Positions 61,572-64,000 of a stretch of 64,000 nt of DNA are shown here, one piece after another. A model generated the notes under the pieces. It saw nothing but the letters and a program-made list of their open reading frames with translations, was not told the DNA's origin and made no database searches. Source of the stretch: Nostoc paludosum FACHB-159 (GTDB lineage: Bacteria > Cyanobacteriota > Cyanobacteriia > Cyanobacteriales > Nostocaceae); assembly GCF_014698835.1 (NCBI RefSeq), contig NZ_JACJTU010000027.1, forward strand, positions 1 to 64,000. The letters run 5' to 3'. Both the position numbers and the translations under genes were made by a program. Every line of letters starts with the position of its first letter. The stretch's first letter is position 1.

Positions 61572-62639
61572 ATGCATTCATACACTGCTATTTTAATAAT
61601 ACCAACCGGCGTTGGGGCTGCCATTGGCGGTTACGCTGGTGATGCTTTGCCTGTTGCCAAACTTATAGCACAGGTTTGCGATCGCCTGATTACTCACCCT
61701 AATGTCCTCAATGGCGCGAATTTGTACTGGAATCTCCCCAATGCTTTCTACGTTGAAGGTTTCGGACTTGACAAATTCGCCGCTGGTTCCTGGGGTTTGC
61801 GTCCAGTGCGGAATAACAAAATAGGTTTGCTTTTAGACCAAGGTATTGAGCCAGAGTTACGGCTAAGACACCTACAAGCAGCAGACGCAGCTAGAGCTAC
61901 CCTGGGATTGACTTTAACAGATTATGTCATTACAGATGCACCATTAAATGTAGAATTACGGACTACGACATCGGGTGCAAGTTGGGGGACAATTGGTAAC
62001 CCCGATAGCTTGTTAAGGGCAGCGGAGATACTGATAAAAAAAGCTGGGGCAGAAGCGATCGCAGTTGTAGCCCGTTTCCCCGATGATATGGATGAGGAAG
62101 CATTACAGAAATACCGCCAGGGTGAAGGAGTTGATTCTCTAGCGGGTGCAGAAGCCGTAATTAGCCACTTAGTTGTGCGAACCTTTCAAATTCCTTGCGC
62201 CCATTCACCTGCCCTTGCCAGCACCCCACTAGAACCAGACTTATCACCACGTTCTGCTGCTGAGGAATTGGGTTACACATTTTTACCGTGTGTTCTTGTA
62301 GGTTTAAGTCGTGCCCCACAATTTATCGTTGAGAGAAAAGCGATAGCATTAGAGCAAGAGGATATTTGGGCTGATAGAGTAGATGCTGCCATTGTACCTG
62401 CAAATGCCTGTGGTAGTAGCGCTTTACTGAGTTTAAGCCAAACACCATGCCAAATAATTACAGTAGAAGAAAATAAAACTGTCATAAAAGTTCCTCCCCA
62501 ACCGTTAGGAATCAAATCCATACAGGTAAACTCATATTTAGAGGCAGTAGGCGTTTTAGTAGCCCATAAAGCAGGCATCGATCCCTATGTTCTCCGTCCC
62601 AAATTATCCTCTTTGCAACCAGTAGTCATTAGTCATTAG
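61572..62639 (+). CDS. DUF3326 family protein
   Basis: 355 residues, start MHSYTAILIIPTGVGAAIGG (the longer frame translates heptamers). Family-like stretches: GGYAGDALPVAKLIAQVCDR, SWGLRPVRNNKIGLLLDQGI, TLGLTLTDYVITDAPLNVEL and DAAIVPANACGSSALLSL. The protein is common in cyanobacteria and plants and its role is unknown. No signal peptide is apparent, although the N-terminus is hydrophobic. Confidence 0.82.
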   Translation: MHSYTAILIIPTGVGAAIGGYAGDALPVAKLIAQVCDRLITHPNVLNGANLYWNLPNAFYVEGFGLDKFAAGSWGLRPVRNNKIGLLLDQGIEPELRLRHLQAADAARATLGLTLTDYVITDAPLNVELRTTTSGASWGTIGNPDSLLRAAEILIKKAGAEAIAVVARFPDDMDEEALQKYRQGEGVDSLAGAEAVISHLVVRTFQIPCAHSPALASTPLEPDLSPRSAAEELGYTFLPCVLVGLSRAPQFIVERKAIALEQEDIWADRVDAAIVPANACGSSALLSLSQTPCQIITVEENKTVIKVPPQPLGIKSIQVNSYLEAVGVLVAHKAGIDPYVLRPKLSSLQPVVISH

Positions 62640-62659
62640 TCATTTGTGAATAACCAATA

Positions 62660-62738
62660 GCCCAATGCCCCATGCCCCATGCCCCATGCCCCATGCCCCA
62701 TGCCCCATGCCCAATGCCCCATGCCCAATGCCCCATTT
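62660..62738. repeat. CCCCATG heptamer tandem repeat
   Basis: About ten copies of CCCCATG or CCCAATG in a row, the longest such run in the window, just before the CPBP protease gene. Confidence 0.85.
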
Positions 62739-62749
62739 TCTAAAAACCC

Positions 62750-63346
62750 GTGATTGAAGAACAAAAGCAAGAACCAGAAATTCCATATCTGACGCGCATC
62801 CAAGTACTTGTAGCGATGGGAGTGACTGCAATTATTTTGTTTATAGTCGCCAAACTATCGTTGTACTTTGGCAACTTTTCGCTATTTTCCTGGAATTTAA
62901 ACGAAAAGGATTTGCTGTTGGGTGTAGGATTGGGATTTGCTATTACCGCATTAAGTGGCTTAACTTATCGCCTTTGGACTTCCTACCGTAAAAGTGCAGA
63001 TTTTTATCTAGAAGTGATATTAAAGCCTTTAGCCTTACCAGACTTAATTTGGTTAGGGTTGCTACCAGGTTTGAGTGAAGAATTATTATTTCGGGGCGTG
63101 ATGCTGCCAGCTTTAGGTTTAGACGATTTAGCTGTTATTGTATCTAGTCTTTGCTTTGGCGTCTTGCATCTGAGTGGTTCTCAACAATGGCCTTATGTAG
63201 TTTGGGCAACGATTGTCGGGATGATATTAGGATATAGCGCCTTGCTCAGTGGCAACTTATTAGTGCCCATCACTGCTCATATTATGACGAATTGGATTTC
63301 TAGTTATATGTGGAAAATTTGGCAATTGTCAAAAAGTCAAAAATAA
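62750..63346 (+). CDS. CPBP-family intramembrane metalloprotease
   Basis: 198 residues with about five membrane segments. The first is QVLVAMGVTAIILFIVAKLS. The protease motifs of the CPBP (Rce1-like) family are EELLFRG near residue 112, FGVLHLSG near 139 and a distal His in ITAHIMTNW near 175. It probably cleaves within a membrane. The start is a GTG; no internal ATG fits the length as well. Confidence 0.88.
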   Translation: MIEEQKQEPEIPYLTRIQVLVAMGVTAIILFIVAKLSLYFGNFSLFSWNLNEKDLLLGVGLGFAITALSGLTYRLWTSYRKSADFYLEVILKPLALPDLIWLGLLPGLSEELLFRGVMLPALGLDDLAVIVSSLCFGVLHLSGSQQWPYVVWATIVGMILGYSALLSGNLLVPITAHIMTNWISSYMWKIWQLSKSQK

Positions 63347-63439
63347 GAGGTTGCTAAATTGAGGTACAGGAATTTTTGTTTTTAAACGCAAAGTGGCGCA
63401 GAGTCAAGCGCAAAGTTACGCAGAGGTTTGCGTAATTCT

Positions 63440-64000
63440 TTATTTGATTGAGTGTACTTCATTTGCTAAGGCGATCGCCATTGGTAAAATGCGATGTTCT
63501 TGAATTTGAATTCTGGCGTGCAGTGTTTCTGGCGTATCATCCGGCAGCACTGGTACTGCGGCTTGCATCAATATGGGGCCGCTATCCATTTCTAAACAAG
63601 CGATATGTACAGTACAGCCAGTGATTTTTACTCCAGATGCTAAAGCTTGCTCTACAGCATTAATTCCTTTAAAACTAGGCAACAAACTCGGATGTATATT
63701 AATAATCTTGTTAGGAAAAGCATCAATAAATACTGATGTCAACAGTCGCATCCAGCCTGCCATAATTACCCATTCGACATCATAGCGCCGTAATGTCTGC
63801 ACAATTTTTTCATCAAACTTTTCTCGGCTTTTGTAGTCGCGGTGATTCAACAACACAGCTTCTACTCCTCGATTTGCTGCTCTGAGTGCTGCTTTAGCCG
63901 TCGGATTATTATAAATCAAAACCTGAATTTTGGCATTTAGGTGTCCATCTTCGATCGCTTGGGCAACTACATCAAAATTGCTGCCATTGCCAGAAGCCAT
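63440..64000 (-). CDS. purN: Phosphoribosylglycinamide formyltransferase (5' end cut by window)
   Basis: Transfers a formyl group from 10-formyl-tetrahydrofolate to GAR in purine synthesis. The 186 visible residues have the PurN features: MASGNGSNFDVVAQAI near the edge, NIHPSLLPSFKG with the catalytic His, VKITGCTVHIACLEMDSGPI and MQAAVPVLPDDT. The family usually has residues before MASGNGSNF (often a short strand ending in xxGxM), so the true start is probably past position 64000. Partial in this window. Confidence 0.93.
   Translation of the reverse strand: MASGNGSNFDVVAQAIEDGHLNAKIQVLIYNNPTAKAALRAANRGVEAVLLNHRDYKSREKFDEKIVQTLRRYDVEWVIMAGWMRLLTSVFIDAFPNKIINIHPSLLPSFKGINAVEQALASGVKITGCTVHIACLEMDSGPILMQAAVPVLPDDTPETLHARIQIQEHRILPMAIALANEVHSIK

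Overview
The window comes from a filamentous, probably heterocyst-type (Nostocales-like) cyanobacterium that makes phycoerythrobilin. The basis is the dense HIP1 palindrome GCGATCGC on both strands, many heptamer short tandem repeats of the GGGCATT/CCCCATG and CAATAGG kinds, and a large phycobilisome gene region. No rRNA, tRNA or CRISPR array was recognised.

Layout. 0-9 kb: a receiver-domain protein, a large RTX-type repeat protein, a GNAT acetyltransferase, a bifunctional PutA and an HD-domain protein. 9.2-26.4 kb: the phycobilisome island. On the minus strand lie cpcB-cpcA-two rod linkers-cpcD-cpcE-cpcF and, further upstream, pebA-pebB and an S/U-type bilin lyase. On the plus strand lie a pentapeptide protein, an orphan phycobiliprotein-like gene divergent from a HEAT-repeat lyase-like gene, then cpeC-cpeD-cpeS-cpeT-cpeR and a rod linker with an unusual coiled-coil tail. 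The phycoerythrin subunit genes cpeBA are not in the window although their bilin synthesis, linkers, lyases and activator are.

26.4-30.7 kb: a tellurium-resistance-like (Ter) stress cluster with three TerD proteins, a TerD-vWA fusion and a zinc-ribbon metalloprotease. A matching pair of TerY-like vWA genes and a small Slr1339-like gene sits at 44.1-46.0 kb. Between them are a DacB-type peptidase, a PEP-CTERM protein, a SWIM zinc-finger protein, a lipoprotein, a penicillin-acylase-family enzyme, a DUF2252 protein and an HxlR regulator, interspersed with repeats. 47-50 kb: a pirin and an SLH/DUF3370 envelope protein. 50.2-54.3 kb: an accessory segment with two toxin-antitoxin modules, toxin remnants, a frameshifted ATPase and a DUF29 gene. 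It is bounded by 53-bp direct repeats derived from the 3' end of acnB. 54.3-64 kb: acnB, DUF4351, DUF433/DUF5615, a ferredoxin, DUF3326, a CPBP protease and purN, which is cut by the window end.

The most distinctive non-gene structure is a family of four small non-autonomous inverted-repeat elements (112-147 bp). Each has a perfect but different 8-bp target duplication. One copy lies inside a 21-bp tandem-repeat array, so it arrived after the array formed. At least two further families of TATAGC-ended elements are present. All functional calls rest on reading the translated sequence; no database search was run.
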